Shown here piece by piece: positions 42,912-51,704 of a stretch of 64,000 nucleotides of DNA (the first letter of the stretch is position 1; every line of letters starts with the position of its first letter). This stretch comes from Candidatus Methylomirabilota bacterium (GTDB lineage Bacteria > Methylomirabilota > Methylomirabilia > Rokubacteriales > CSP1-6), in contig DASTFB010000040.1 in NCBI GenBank assembly GCA_035709005.1, forward strand, positions 32,984 to 96,983, in the 5' to 3' direction. The position numbers were made by a program, and so were the translations under genes. Under the pieces are notes generated by a model. It saw only the letters and a list, made by a program, of their open reading frames with translations, did no database searches and was not told where the DNA came from.

Positions 42912-45900
42912 ATGTCGACCTGTCCCGGCTGCGGCGCGGAAAGCCCGGCGGGGTACGCGTTCTGTCCGCGGTGCGGGCGTCAGCTGCCCGCCCCCTGCCC
43001 GGCCTGTGGATTCCTCTGCGCACCCGACTTCGCGTTCTGTCCCCGTTGCGGAAGCTCACGGGCGCCCACGACGCCGGAGGCAGTGCCGCCGGCCACTGTC
43101 GGGCCCAAGCCGGCGCCGGCCCCGGCCGGCCGTGAGGCCGACCGCCGTCAGGTGACCGTCCTCTTCGCCGACCTCTCCGGCTTCACCGCGCTGTCCGAGC
43201 GGCTCGATCCTGAAGACGTCCGAGCGTTCCAGAACGCCCTGTTCCAGGCGCTCGCCCGGACGATCACCCGCTATGACGGTTTCGTGGAGAAGTTCGTGGG
43301 TGACGCCGTGCTGGCGGTCTTCGGCGCGCCCGTGGCGCATGAGGACGATCCGGCCAGGGCCTGCAGCGCCGCGCTCGACATGCTCGAGGGCAGCGCGGCG
43401 CTCAACCAGGCCTGGGCGGGGCGCCTCGGCCAGGCGGTCACCCTGCACGTGGGAATCCACACCGGCCCGGTGGTCGCCGGGGAGCTCGGCGGCGCCGCCG
43501 GCGCCACGTATGCCGTCACCGGCGACACCGTGAACACGACGGCGCGCCTGCTGGCAGCCGCGGCGCCCGGCACGATCCTGGTATCAGCGGCCACCCACGC
43601 CCTCGTGCGGCACCGTTTCGCCTTCGAGCCGGCGAGCGAGATCACCCTCCGGGGCAAGACCGAGCCGATCGTCGTCCATCGTCTGCTCGGCGCGCTGGCC
43701 CAGCCGGGATCGGCGCGGGGCCTCGCCGCGCTCGGCCTGGCGGCGCCGCTCGTGGGCCGGACGGACGAGCTCGATCAGTTGCTGGCCGCGTTCGACCGGA
43801 TGCGGCGGGGCCGAGCCCAGGTGGTCAGCCTTGTCGGCGAAGCCGGTACCGGGAAGTCGCGGCTCATCGCCGAACTGCTGGCGCGACTGGATGCCGACGG
43901 GCGGCTGGCCGGGGTGGCCGTGCGCCGCGCGGCGTGCTCGTCCCTCGGTGAGCCGACCTACGGCGTCTTCGGGGCCCTCTTCCGCGAGAGCCGTCAGGAG
44001 GACCGGGGCGCCCTGCTGGATGAGGCGGCCGCCTTCGCGCCGGTGCTGAGCTATGTCCTCGGCCTGGAGGGTGAGAGCCGCCCCGACGTCGAGCCCGAGC
44101 AGCTCCAGCGCCAGATCGGGCTGGCCGCGCGCGCCCTCGTCGAGCGGCGCCTGGACAGGGAGCCGTTGTTCATCGTCGTCGAGGATCTCCACTGGGCGGA
44201 TACCGCCTCGGCGGATCTGCTGCGCCAGGTGGTCGATCAACTGGCGGAGCGGCCCTTGATGCTGCTGCTCTCGCATCGGCCCGACACCCGGCCGCCGCTC
44301 GCGGCCCGGGCGGCCCAGCTGGTCATCCGGCTGGCCCCGCTCTCCCGGGACGAGACGCGCGCCCTGGTGGCCGGCCTGTTCGGCGGCGCCCTCGATGGTC
44401 TGGAGCCGCTGCAAGAGTTCATCACCGCCCGGGCCGGTGGCAATCCGCTCTTCGTCGAAGAGATCGTCCGCAGCCTGGTGGGAAAGGGTGTGCTCGTGCA
44501 ACGGGGTGACCGCTGGATGTGCACGGCGGCATGCGAGACGGTGGACGTTCCGCCCACGCTCCACGGGCTGGTGCTTTCCCGTGTCGATCGCTTGCCGGCC
44601 GATGCGCGGCGGCTGCTCCAGGAGGCGGCAGTGGTGGGGCCGGTGTTCGACACGACGCTCCTCCGCAGCGTGGCGACCGCGGGCGCGACATTCGAGACGG
44701 CGCTCGCTCGGCTCGTGGCGGACGGTCTCCTCCAGGCGGTCGGCTCTGGCGCCGACGGGCGCCAGTATCGGTTCACGCACGGGCTGGTCCACGAGGTGGT
44801 CTACCAGAATCTTCTGCTGTCGCGCCGGACGGAGATCCACGAGCGGGCCGCACGTGCCCTCGAGCACGCCGTCGGGCCGCGTCCCGACCGGTTGAGCGAC
44901 CTGGAAGCCCTCGGCCACCACTGGAGCCTCAGCCCGGACAAGCTCCGCGGGGCGCGCTACCTCGTGGCCGCAGGCGATTGGGCGCGTTCGGTCTACGCCA
45001 ACGACGACGCGATCCGCCACTACGAGCGGGCCCTGCAGACCCTCGCCGAGTGCACGGGCTGCGACGCGGATGTCCGGGCCGCGCAGGAGCGGCTTGCCGA
45101 CCTGCTGGGGCTGACCGGGCGGCGGGGCGAGGCGCTCGCGCTCTACGAGGCGGTGCGAACGGGGATCGACACGGCAACCGACCGTGGGGCGGCCGCCCGC
45201 CTGCAGCGGAAGCTCGGGGGACTCCATTGGGACGGCGGCGACCGGGAGCGTGCCGCGGTGTGCTTTACCGCCGGTCTCGAGCTGCTCGGCCAGGACGGCG
45301 ACGCGATCGAGCGGGCACATCTCTTACAGGAAATGGGGCGGCTGGCCTTTCGCGCCGGCGACAACGCCGGCGCCATCGCGTGGGCCGAGCAGGCGTTGGC
45401 CGAGGCGACGCATGAGGAGGAGGCCGCCACCGCGCCCGAGCGGGCGCGGGAGGCGGCGGCAATGCGCGCGCAGGCCTACAACACGCTCGGCGTGGCGCTG
45501 GCGCGCACCGGCCGCCTGGCCGAGGCGGTCGCGCAGATCGAATGCAGCATCGAGCTGGCCGAGGCGCGCGAATTGCTGCAGACAGCCTGTCGTGGGTATA
45601 CAAATCTAGGGGTGCTCTACAGCTCCCTCGACCCGCGCCGCAGCATCGAGACGTGCCTGCGCGGACTCGAGACCGCCAAGAAGGTGGGCGATCTCGGATT
45701 CCAGTCGCGCCTGTACGCGAATCTGGCGGTGGCGTACTGCGCGCTGACGGATCGGTGCGAGGCCGAGGGCGTCGAGGCCGCGCAGGCCTCCATCGATCTC
45801 GACCGGCGCCTGGGCCTGCTCGATCATCTGGCGGTGCCCCTCATCGTGCTCGGGCAGATCCACCAGTGCCACGGTGAACACCGGCAAGCCTTCGCCATGT

Positions 45901-46097
45901 ACGAGGAGGCCCTGGCGCTGGCCGAGCAGGTCGGAGAGCCGCAGCTCCTCTTCCCCTGCTACGATGGCCTCGCGACGCTGTATCTCGACGCCGGGAACCA
46001 GGCCATGGCTGAGACCTACCTGGCCAAGGCCCAAGAAATCTGCGCGCGGGCGGGGCTCGAGCCCGACGGGCTGATGGTGCTTCCATTCCTCTATTGA
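42912..46097 (+). CDS. Zinc-ribbon class III nucleotide cyclase - AAA ATPase - TPR protein
   Basis: A 1061-residue multidomain regulator. Residues 1-47 hold two zinc ribbons (C4, C7, C18, C21; C29, C32, C43, C46). Residues about 80-250 are a class III nucleotide cyclase with both metal aspartates (FADLSG D87; VGDAVLAVFG D131), the lysine in VEKFVGD, and VTGDTVNTTARL with Asp, Asn and Arg, so catalytic residues look complete. Then comes a large NTPase with Walker A GEAGTGKSRLI (about 310) and FIVVEDLHWADTASADLLRQ. From about 650 to the end are TPR repeats. It probably makes cAMP in response to a protein or nucleotide signal. A peroxiredoxin gene follows after 25 bases. Confidence 0.9.
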   Translation: MSTCPGCGAESPAGYAFCPRCGRQLPAPCPACGFLCAPDFAFCPRCGSSRAPTTPEAVPPATVGPKPAPAPAGREADRRQVTVLFADLSGFTALSERLDPEDVRAFQNALFQALARTITRYDGFVEKFVGDAVLAVFGAPVAHEDDPARACSAALDMLEGSAALNQAWAGRLGQAVTLHVGIHTGPVVAGELGGAAGATYAVTGDTVNTTARLLAAAAPGTILVSAATHALVRHRFAFEPASEITLRGKTEPIVVHRLLGALAQPGSARGLAALGLAAPLVGRTDELDQLLAAFDRMRRGRAQVVSLVGEAGTGKSRLIAELLARLDADGRLAGVAVRRAACSSLGEPTYGVFGALFRESRQEDRGALLDEAAAFAPVLSYVLGLEGESRPDVEPEQLQRQIGLAARALVERRLDREPLFIVVEDLHWADTASADLLRQVVDQLAERPLMLLLSHRPDTRPPLAARAAQLVIRLAPLSRDETRALVAGLFGGALDGLEPLQEFITARAGGNPLFVEEIVRSLVGKGVLVQRGDRWMCTAACETVDVPPTLHGLVLSRVDRLPADARRLLQEAAVVGPVFDTTLLRSVATAGATFETALARLVADGLLQAVGSGADGRQYRFTHGLVHEVVYQNLLLSRRTEIHERAARALEHAVGPRPDRLSDLEALGHHWSLSPDKLRGARYLVAAGDWARSVYANDDAIRHYERALQTLAECTGCDADVRAAQERLADLLGLTGRRGEALALYEAVRTGIDTATDRGAAARLQRKLGGLHWDGGDRERAAVCFTAGLELLGQDGDAIERAHLLQEMGRLAFRAGDNAGAIAWAEQALAEATHEEEAATAPERAREAAAMRAQAYNTLGVALARTGRLAEAVAQIECSIELAEARELLQTACRGYTNLGVLYSSLDPRRSIETCLRGLETAKKVGDLGFQSRLYANLAVAYCALTDRCEAEGVEAAQASIDLDRRLGLLDHLAVPLIVLGQIHQCHGEHRQAFAMYEEALALAEQVGEPQLLFPCYDGLATLYLDAGNQAMAETYLAKAQEICARAGLEPDGLMVLPFLY

Positions 46098-46122
46098 AGA
46101 ACCGCACACGGAGGAGCTCGAC

Positions 46123-46782
46123 ATGACGTCTGTCGAATCGCGCCGGCCGGTGGCCCCGGGCGAGCCGGCCCCCGACTTCACCCTTCCGGCGGTGGACCGA
46201 GAGGAGACGGTGTCCCTGAACGACTACCGGGGCCGGAGCCCTCTCTTGCTGGCTCTGTTTATCGGGTTGTGGTGTCCCTTCTGTCGCCGCTCGATCGCCC
46301 AGATGGGCCCGCTCGAAGGCAAGCTCAAGGCACTGGGTGTGGAGACGCTCGGCGTCGTGGCTACAACCCCGGAGAACGCGCGGCTCTACTTCAAGTTCCG
46401 CCCGACCCGGCTGCGGCTGGCCGCCGACGTGGCGCTCAGCACGCACCGCGCGTACGGGGTGCCGAAGCCGGCCGCGACCCCGGAGCTCCTGAAGGCGATG
46501 GAGACGACACGGATCAACCCCACCGGCGAGTTCGCCGAGCCCCTGCCTATTCCGCAAGCCGCCATGGCCGCCGCGAAGCTCGACGGCTACACCGAGAACG
46601 AGACCGACCGGGCCGACCTGGAGCGGCAGTGGCCCCAGCTCAAGGGCCAGTTCCTGATCGACCGGGACGGCATCGTGCGCTGGGCCAACATCGAGTGCGC
46701 CGCCGAAGGCCTGGCCGGCGTCGGGAAGTTCCCGTCCGAGGCGGAGATTCTCACCGCGGTGCGGGCTCTGCCGGGCCGCTGA
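46123..46782 (+). CDS. Peroxiredoxin / AhpC-TSA family protein
   Basis: A 219-residue thioredoxin-fold protein. It starts PGEPAPDFTLPAVDREETVS and has a LFIGLWCPFCRRSIAQMG motif, a CxxC in place of the single peroxidatic cysteine of classical AhpC. It could therefore act as peroxidase or thiol oxidoreductase. The C-terminal part (FLIDRDGIVRWANIECAAEG) is typical of the family. There is no signal peptide. It follows the cyclase gene by 25 bases, with GGAGGAG as ribosome site, so the two are likely co-expressed. Confidence 0.88.
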   Translation: MTSVESRRPVAPGEPAPDFTLPAVDREETVSLNDYRGRSPLLLALFIGLWCPFCRRSIAQMGPLEGKLKALGVETLGVVATTPENARLYFKFRPTRLRLAADVALSTHRAYGVPKPAATPELLKAMETTRINPTGEFAEPLPIPQAAMAAAKLDGYTENETDRADLERQWPQLKGQFLIDRDGIVRWANIECAAEGLAGVGKFPSEAEILTAVRALPGR

Positions 46783-46822
46783 GCCGCTCGCGGGGTTCGA
46801 CGCCGCGCTTGATCCGGCCGGC

Positions 46823-47758
46823 CTACTCGGCGAGGCGCTTCATCCGGGGGTCGAGGACGTCGCGCAGCCAGTCTCCCAGGAGGTTCACACCGAGGACCGT
46901 GAGCATGAGCACGACGCCCGGGAAGAAGGCGATCCACCAGGCGGTGTCGAGGAAGGCGCGGCCGTCGGACAGCATCCCGCCCCAGGTGGGCGTCGGGGGT
47001 GGCACGCCCACGCCGAGGAAGGAGAGCGAGGCCTCGATGATGATCATCCGGCCCAGGTAGAGGGTGGCGACGACGATGGCGGAGGAGAGCACGTTGGGGA
47101 GCAGATAGACCACCAGGATCCGTAGCGTGCGGCACCCCATGGCCCGGGCCCCCGTGATGAACTCGTGCTCCTTGAGGGCGAGCACCTCCCCCCGCACCAC
47201 TCGGGTGTAGACGATCCACGTCCTGAGCGCGATGGCGACGACGATGTTCTGCAGGCTGGCCCCGAGGATCGCGATGAGGGACATGGCGAGCAGGATGAAG
47301 GGGATGGCCAGGGCGGTGTCCACGACCCGGCTGATGACCGCGTCCAGCTTGCCGCCGAAGAAGCCCGCCATGAGCCCGAGCGTCACGCCGATGAGACCGC
47401 TCACCAGGACGGTGGCGATGCCCACGACGAGCGAGATGCGCGACCCCCAGATGATGCGGCTCAGGATGTCGCGCCCCTGCTGGTCCGTACCCAGCCAGTA
47501 GGTCCGGCCCTGGGCATCCACGTGACCCGGGGGCTTCAGGTAGCGGTCCAGGTTCTGGTCCAGCGGATCGAGCGGGGCAAAGAGACCGGGCGTGGCGGCC
47601 CAGATGACCACCGTCATCACGCAGAACAGGCCGAAGAGCGCGGGCGGCCGGCGCACGAGCTTGCGCCAGGCCCGCTCCAGGCCCGACGGGCCCTCCCGCG
47701 CCAGCCCGTCGAACCCATCAAACGTGCGCTCGGCGACGATCGTTCTCTCGATGGCCAT
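46823..47758 (-). CDS. Peptide/nickel-type ABC transporter permease, DppC-like
   Basis: A 311-residue inner-membrane permease with about six helices. The N-terminal OppC-type segment (WRKLVRRPPALFGLFCVMTV) precedes a periplasmic loop ending YWLGTDQQGRDILSRIIWGS. The EAA loop is EFITGARAMGCRTLRILVVY and LLPNV. The end, GVNLLGDWLRDVLDPRMKRL, is characteristic of DppC. It forms the pore with the DppB-like subunit 18 bases upstream. No ATPase genes are visible nearby; they may lie elsewhere. Confidence 0.92.
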   Translation of the reverse strand: MAIERTIVAERTFDGFDGLAREGPSGLERAWRKLVRRPPALFGLFCVMTVVIWAATPGLFAPLDPLDQNLDRYLKPPGHVDAQGRTYWLGTDQQGRDILSRIIWGSRISLVVGIATVLVSGLIGVTLGLMAGFFGGKLDAVISRVVDTALAIPFILLAMSLIAILGASLQNIVVAIALRTWIVYTRVVRGEVLALKEHEFITGARAMGCRTLRILVVYLLPNVLSSAIVVATLYLGRMIIIEASLSFLGVGVPPPTPTWGGMLSDGRAFLDTAWWIAFFPGVVLMLTVLGVNLLGDWLRDVLDPRMKRLAE

Positions 47759-47776
47759 GCGTCCTGTCTCTGCCTC

Positions 47777-48715
47777 CTACCGATAGGAAATCCTGGGATC
47801 CAGCCACGCGTACACGAGGTCGACCGTCAAGTTCACCCCAACGAACATGATCGCGAGCAGGGTCACCGCCGCCTGGACCACCGGGTAGTCCTGGTTGATG
47901 ATGGCGTCCACCGTCAGGAAGCCCACCCCCGGCCAGGCGAAAACGACTTCGGTCACCACCGTCCCGCTCAGGAGGAGCCCCAGCTCCAGCCCCACCAGCG
48001 TCACCACGGGGATGGCGGCGTTTTTCAGGGCGTGCCGGACGATGACGGAGGCCTCGCCGAGCCCCTTGGCGCGGGCCGTGCGCACGAAGTCCAGCCCCAT
48101 CACCTCGAGCAGCGTCGAGCGCATCATCCGCATAAGACGGGCCGTCGCGTACAGGCCAGCCGTGAGCGCCGGCAGGATGACGTGCTCCGGCCCCTCGTAG
48201 CCCGAGGTCGGCAGCCATCTGAGATACACGGAAAAGACGATGATGAGCATGAGGCCCATCCAGAAGTTCGGCAGCGACTGGCCGAACATCGAGATGACCG
48301 AGCTCACGTGGTCGATCCAGGTGTTGCGGAAGACGGCCGAGAGGATCCCCGCCGGAATGGCGATGGCCAGGGCGATGATCATCGAGATCAGGGCGAGGTA
48401 CACCGTGGCGGGAATGTGCTCGACGACGAGGCCCATGGCGGGCACCTCGTGACGGTAGGAGAACCCGAAATCACCCCGGACCACCCCCCGATTCCTCTCC
48501 CCGTGACCGAACAGGAAGTAACCGTACTGGACGTGGAGCGGCCGGTCGAAGCCCATGTCCTTGCGGAAGCGCTCCAGGTCCTCCTGGGTGGCGTCGACCG
48601 GCATGAGAACGCCCGCCGGGTCCCCCGTCAGGTGGAGCATGAGGAAGACAATGAGGAGGACCCCGTTGATGACGATCAAGCCCTGGAGCAAACTCCGGGT
48701 GACGTACGTGCGCAT
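47777..48715 (-). CDS. Peptide/nickel-type ABC transporter permease, DppB-like
   Basis: A 312-residue inner-membrane permease starting MRTYVTRSLLQGLIVINGVL at 48715; the open frame extends upstream without homology. Features are LTGDPAGVLMPVDATQEDLE, FGQSLPNFWMGLMLIIVFSV, the EAA loop FVRTARAKGLGEASVIVRHA and LKNAAIPVVTLVGLELGLLL, and the terminal VDLVYAWLDPRISYR. It is followed by the DppC-like gene and divergent from the substrate-binding protein gene, with which it shares a 209-base promoter region. Confidence 0.92.
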   Translation of the reverse strand: MRTYVTRSLLQGLIVINGVLLIVFLMLHLTGDPAGVLMPVDATQEDLERFRKDMGFDRPLHVQYGYFLFGHGERNRGVVRGDFGFSYRHEVPAMGLVVEHIPATVYLALISMIIALAIAIPAGILSAVFRNTWIDHVSSVISMFGQSLPNFWMGLMLIIVFSVYLRWLPTSGYEGPEHVILPALTAGLYATARLMRMMRSTLLEVMGLDFVRTARAKGLGEASVIVRHALKNAAIPVVTLVGLELGLLLSGTVVTEVVFAWPGVGFLTVDAIINQDYPVVQAAVTLLAIMFVGVNLTVDLVYAWLDPRISYR

Positions 48716-48924
48716 GCGCCGACCCCCGAAGATTCGGCGGAGCCTAGAGGGGAACCTCCGCCAGAACGTGGAACTCGCGGGTATGCTCGCCGCTTTTGCT
48801 CTGGCCGTCAAGCCCGCGGCTCCTCTTTTCTCCGTCATTGACCTCCGCGGTATGTCGTGATACCTGTCCTGCACCGCTTGGTCCCTCTCGCAGATCACCC
48901 AGCCCCTTGAGGGAGGAGACACAC

Positions 48925-50466
48925 ATGCATAAATGGCTCATCACCTTGACGGCCCTGGCCATCGTGGCGTTGGCGGTGCCGGTGGCGGCCGCCCCGAAAG
49001 GCCAGGTCACGATCGCGCTCACGGGCGAGCCCCTCACGATGGACCCGCACATCCAGTCCGAGTTCATCGGGACCATGATCTGGCCCTGGGCCTGCGACAA
49101 CCTCATCCAGTCGAAGGGGGAGGAGGGCGGGTTCAAGCCCTGGCTCGCCGAGAAGTTCGAGCGCGTCGACGCCAAGACGTGGAAGTTCAGCCTCCGCAAA
49201 GACGCCAAGTTCTTCGACGGCACCCCCGTCACGGCCGAGGCGGTGAAGTTCTCGCTCGAGCGCATCCTCGATCCGAAGACCAAGAGCCGCCTGGTCGTCT
49301 ACTTCAAGAGCATCGACCGGGTCGAGACCCCGGATACGCACACCGCGATCCTGCACCTGAAGTCGCCCGACAACGGCATCCTGAATCTGCTTCAGCGCTG
49401 GGGGCACATCGTCAACCCGAAGGTCAAGAACATGGACTCGGCCACTGCCTCGCGCGAGCCTCAATGCTCGGGCCCCTATCTGCTCAAGGAGTGGACCAAG
49501 GGCCAGCGGATGGTCTTCGAGGCGAACCCCGGCTGGTGGGGCAATACCATGTACCCCGACCGGCCGAAGGACCTCATCCTGCGTAGCGTCCGAGAGAGCA
49601 CGACCCGCGTGAAAGCCCTCATCGCCGACGAGATGGATGTCATCACCGGGGTGGCCCCCCAGTTTGTCCCGGAGATCCGGGCCAACCCGAAGACGGAGGT
49701 GGTCACGGTCCCCAGCGTGCGCATCATGTACATGGGCTTCTTCACCGGGCACGGCGGGCCGTTCGCCGACGTGCGGGTGCGGCAGGCCGTGAACCACGCC
49801 GTCAACTCCGAGGGTATCGTCAAGACCTTCCTGGGTGGCTTTGCCGACCGCTGGCAGCAGATGCTCCACCCCTGGATGTACTCCGGCTACGATCCGAAGA
49901 TGACCTGGTACGGGTACGACCTCGCCAAGGCCCGGCAGCTCATGAAGGAGGCGGGTTACGCGGACGGCTTCAAGGCCCAGTTCTTCGCGACCTCGGGGAG
50001 GTACCCGGCGGACAAGGAGATCTGCGAGGCCCTCTCCGGCATGCTGAAGGAGATCAAGATCGACGCCGGGTGCAACGCGATGGTCTTCCCGCTCTACCGC
50101 CGGACCTTCACGGCCTTCCAGCAGGGAACGCGCAAGGAGCCGGCCCTGTACATGCAGGCCTTCGGCAACGGGGCGGGGTACACCCCGGTCTCCTTCCGCG
50201 GCTTCAGCGCCTGCGGCGGCGCCTGGAGCCCCCACTGCTTCAAGGAGTTCGACGAGATGCTGGACAAGGCGGTCGGTACCGCAGATCCCGCCGAGCAGCA
50301 GTCGGCCTACGAGAGGGTGAACCACTGGATGCGGGACAACGCCACTCACGTGCCGATTCTCAAGATCCACGAGGTGTGGGGCCTGAACAAGAACGTGCAG
50401 TTCAAGGCCAACCACAACGAGAACCTCCCGGCCTGGGAGATCGTGGTGAAGAAGCCGGCCAGCTGA
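48925..50466 (+). CDS. Peptide-type ABC transporter substrate-binding protein (SBP_bac_5)
   Basis: A 513-residue periplasmic binding protein. Start 48925 has GGGAGGAG upstream, and the signal peptide is WLITLTALAIVALAVPVAAA. It has GEPLTMDPHIQSEFIGTMIW, the family signature WKFSLRKDAKFFDGTPVTAE, CSGPYLLKEWTKGQRMVFEA, and FADVRVRQAVNHAVNSEGIV. It should deliver oligopeptides or a similar ligand to the divergently encoded DppBC-like permease. Confidence 0.93.
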   Translation: MHKWLITLTALAIVALAVPVAAAPKGQVTIALTGEPLTMDPHIQSEFIGTMIWPWACDNLIQSKGEEGGFKPWLAEKFERVDAKTWKFSLRKDAKFFDGTPVTAEAVKFSLERILDPKTKSRLVVYFKSIDRVETPDTHTAILHLKSPDNGILNLLQRWGHIVNPKVKNMDSATASREPQCSGPYLLKEWTKGQRMVFEANPGWWGNTMYPDRPKDLILRSVRESTTRVKALIADEMDVITGVAPQFVPEIRANPKTEVVTVPSVRIMYMGFFTGHGGPFADVRVRQAVNHAVNSEGIVKTFLGGFADRWQQMLHPWMYSGYDPKMTWYGYDLAKARQLMKEAGYADGFKAQFFATSGRYPADKEICEALSGMLKEIKIDAGCNAMVFPLYRRTFTAFQQGTRKEPALYMQAFGNGAGYTPVSFRGFSACGGAWSPHCFKEFDEMLDKAVGTADPAEQQSAYERVNHWMRDNATHVPILKIHEVWGLNKNVQFKANHNENLPAWEIVVKKPAS

Positions 50467-50500
50467 CCGCCGGCTCGTGCCGGCTCACGCGGAGTGAGGA

Positions 50501-50690
50501 ATGACGGCGTCCCGGATCCTGGTCATCGGTCCGGTGCCGGCCACGCGCGAGGTCGATCAACTCGTCGCCGCGCTGAGTGAGGGGCTCCGCGACCTGGGCC
50601 ACGTGCCCGGCCGGAGCCTCGAGCTCGTGTGGCGCCTCCCTCCTGGCCCGGGCCGACCGCCGCCTCGATTAACGGCTCGGTTCGCTGCGG
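50501..50690 (+). pseudogene. N-terminal remnant of a PF04392-type solute-binding protein
   Basis: An ATG after GGAGTGAGGA opens SRILVIGPVPATREVDQLVA, LSEGLRDLGHVPGRSLELVW, which corresponds to the first 50 mature residues of the solute-binding family represented at 7364. It then dissolves into Pro/Arg-rich sequence and ends against the convergent MscS gene. No signal peptide is present. Confidence 0.5.
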
Positions 50691-50696
50691 TATCGC

Positions 50697-51704
50697 TCAG
50701 CCCGCCTCGCGTCGCGCCGGCCGCGGCGCCTCGTCGGCCAGCCGCACGGGCGGGAGGCCGACGACGTCGAACGTCGCGGAGGCAATGGGGATACCCGCGG
50801 CGTCCAGCCCGGCCAGCACCTCGCGGCTGACGGCATCCTTCTGCTCCCGGATGCCGTGGTCCCGGACCACGAAGCGGACGGTCAGCTCGAGCCAGTTGTC
50901 GGTGAGACGGAAGTACACACGGGGGCGGACGTCGGTCGGCTTTAGGAAGTATCGCCGCTGCAGCTCGGCAAGCACCTCGGCGCTCAGCTCGGCGACGGGA
51001 ACGCCGTGCGTCTCGGCGGCGGTCAGGAGGATGCGCTCGGCGCGCGTCCAATCGGCCGTGTACGGGATGGGAACGGCGAGCTCCTCCCAGAGGTAGGGGA
51101 ACTCGCGCGTGTAGTTGTACACGGGCTCGTCGAAGATCCGGGCGTTGCTGACGCTGACCACGCGCCCCGTGTACTGCCGACTCTGCACCCACATCGCCGG
51201 GTCGTCCTTCTGCACCGGCGGCGGCTGGCCCATCTCCATGATCGTGGTCTGGGTGAAGCCCAGTGCGATGACGTCGCCGCGCACGCCGCCCATCACGATC
51301 CGATCGCCGACGTTGAACGTTTGGCCGCGCAGGATGACGAAGTAGCCCGCGATGGCGGTAACGACTTTCTGGAGCGCGAAGGCCAGACCCGCGGTGATGA
51401 GGCCGAGGGCGGTGGCCAGTCGCACGGGGTCGTCGAACCAGACGGACACGAGGCCGATGAAGAGAAGCGCGGCGGCGGTGAGGTTGATCCCTTGTCGCGC
51501 CCAGAACACCACGCGCTCTGATCCACGGCCGCGGACCAGCCACAAGGAGGCGCGGCGGAGCACGCGGGCCACGAGGAGGATGAGCGCGATGAAGAGCAGC
51601 GTGAACAGCAGCTTGCGCCCGTTGATGGCGTTGACGCCGACGAGCGTCACGCCGAAGAGCTCGACGGCGTGGTTGGGACCGACGAGGCGGAACACGTCAC
51701 TCAT
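50697..51704 (-). CDS. MscS-family mechanosensitive channel
   Basis: A 335-residue membrane protein. Three N-terminal helices are visible (FTLLFIALILLVARVL, INLTAAALLFIGLVSVWFD, LGLITAGLAFALQKVVTAIA), the last being the pore-lining TM3. The beta-domain follows with GQTFNVGDRIVMGGVRGDVI, and the C-terminal part has an alpha/beta fold. It would release solutes under osmotic downshock. Its start overlaps the DUF2254 stop by ATGA, so the two membrane proteins are co-translated. Confidence 0.88.
   Translation of the reverse strand: MSDVFRLVGPNHAVELFGVTLVGVNAINGRKLLFTLLFIALILLVARVLRRASLWLVRGRGSERVVFWARQGINLTAAALLFIGLVSVWFDDPVRLATALGLITAGLAFALQKVVTAIAGYFVILRGQTFNVGDRIVMGGVRGDVIALGFTQTTIMEMGQPPPVQKDDPAMWVQSRQYTGRVVSVSNARIFDEPVYNYTREFPYLWEELAVPIPYTADWTRAERILLTAAETHGVPVAELSAEVLAELQRRYFLKPTDVRPRVYFRLTDNWLELTVRFVVRDHGIREQKDAVSREVLAGLDAAGIPIASATFDVVGLPPVRLADEAPRPARREAG

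Noticed and set aside
43584..45320. 578-codon minus-strand frame opposite the cyclase
   Set aside because: Antisense shadow; the plus strand has complete cyclase and NTPase motifs.
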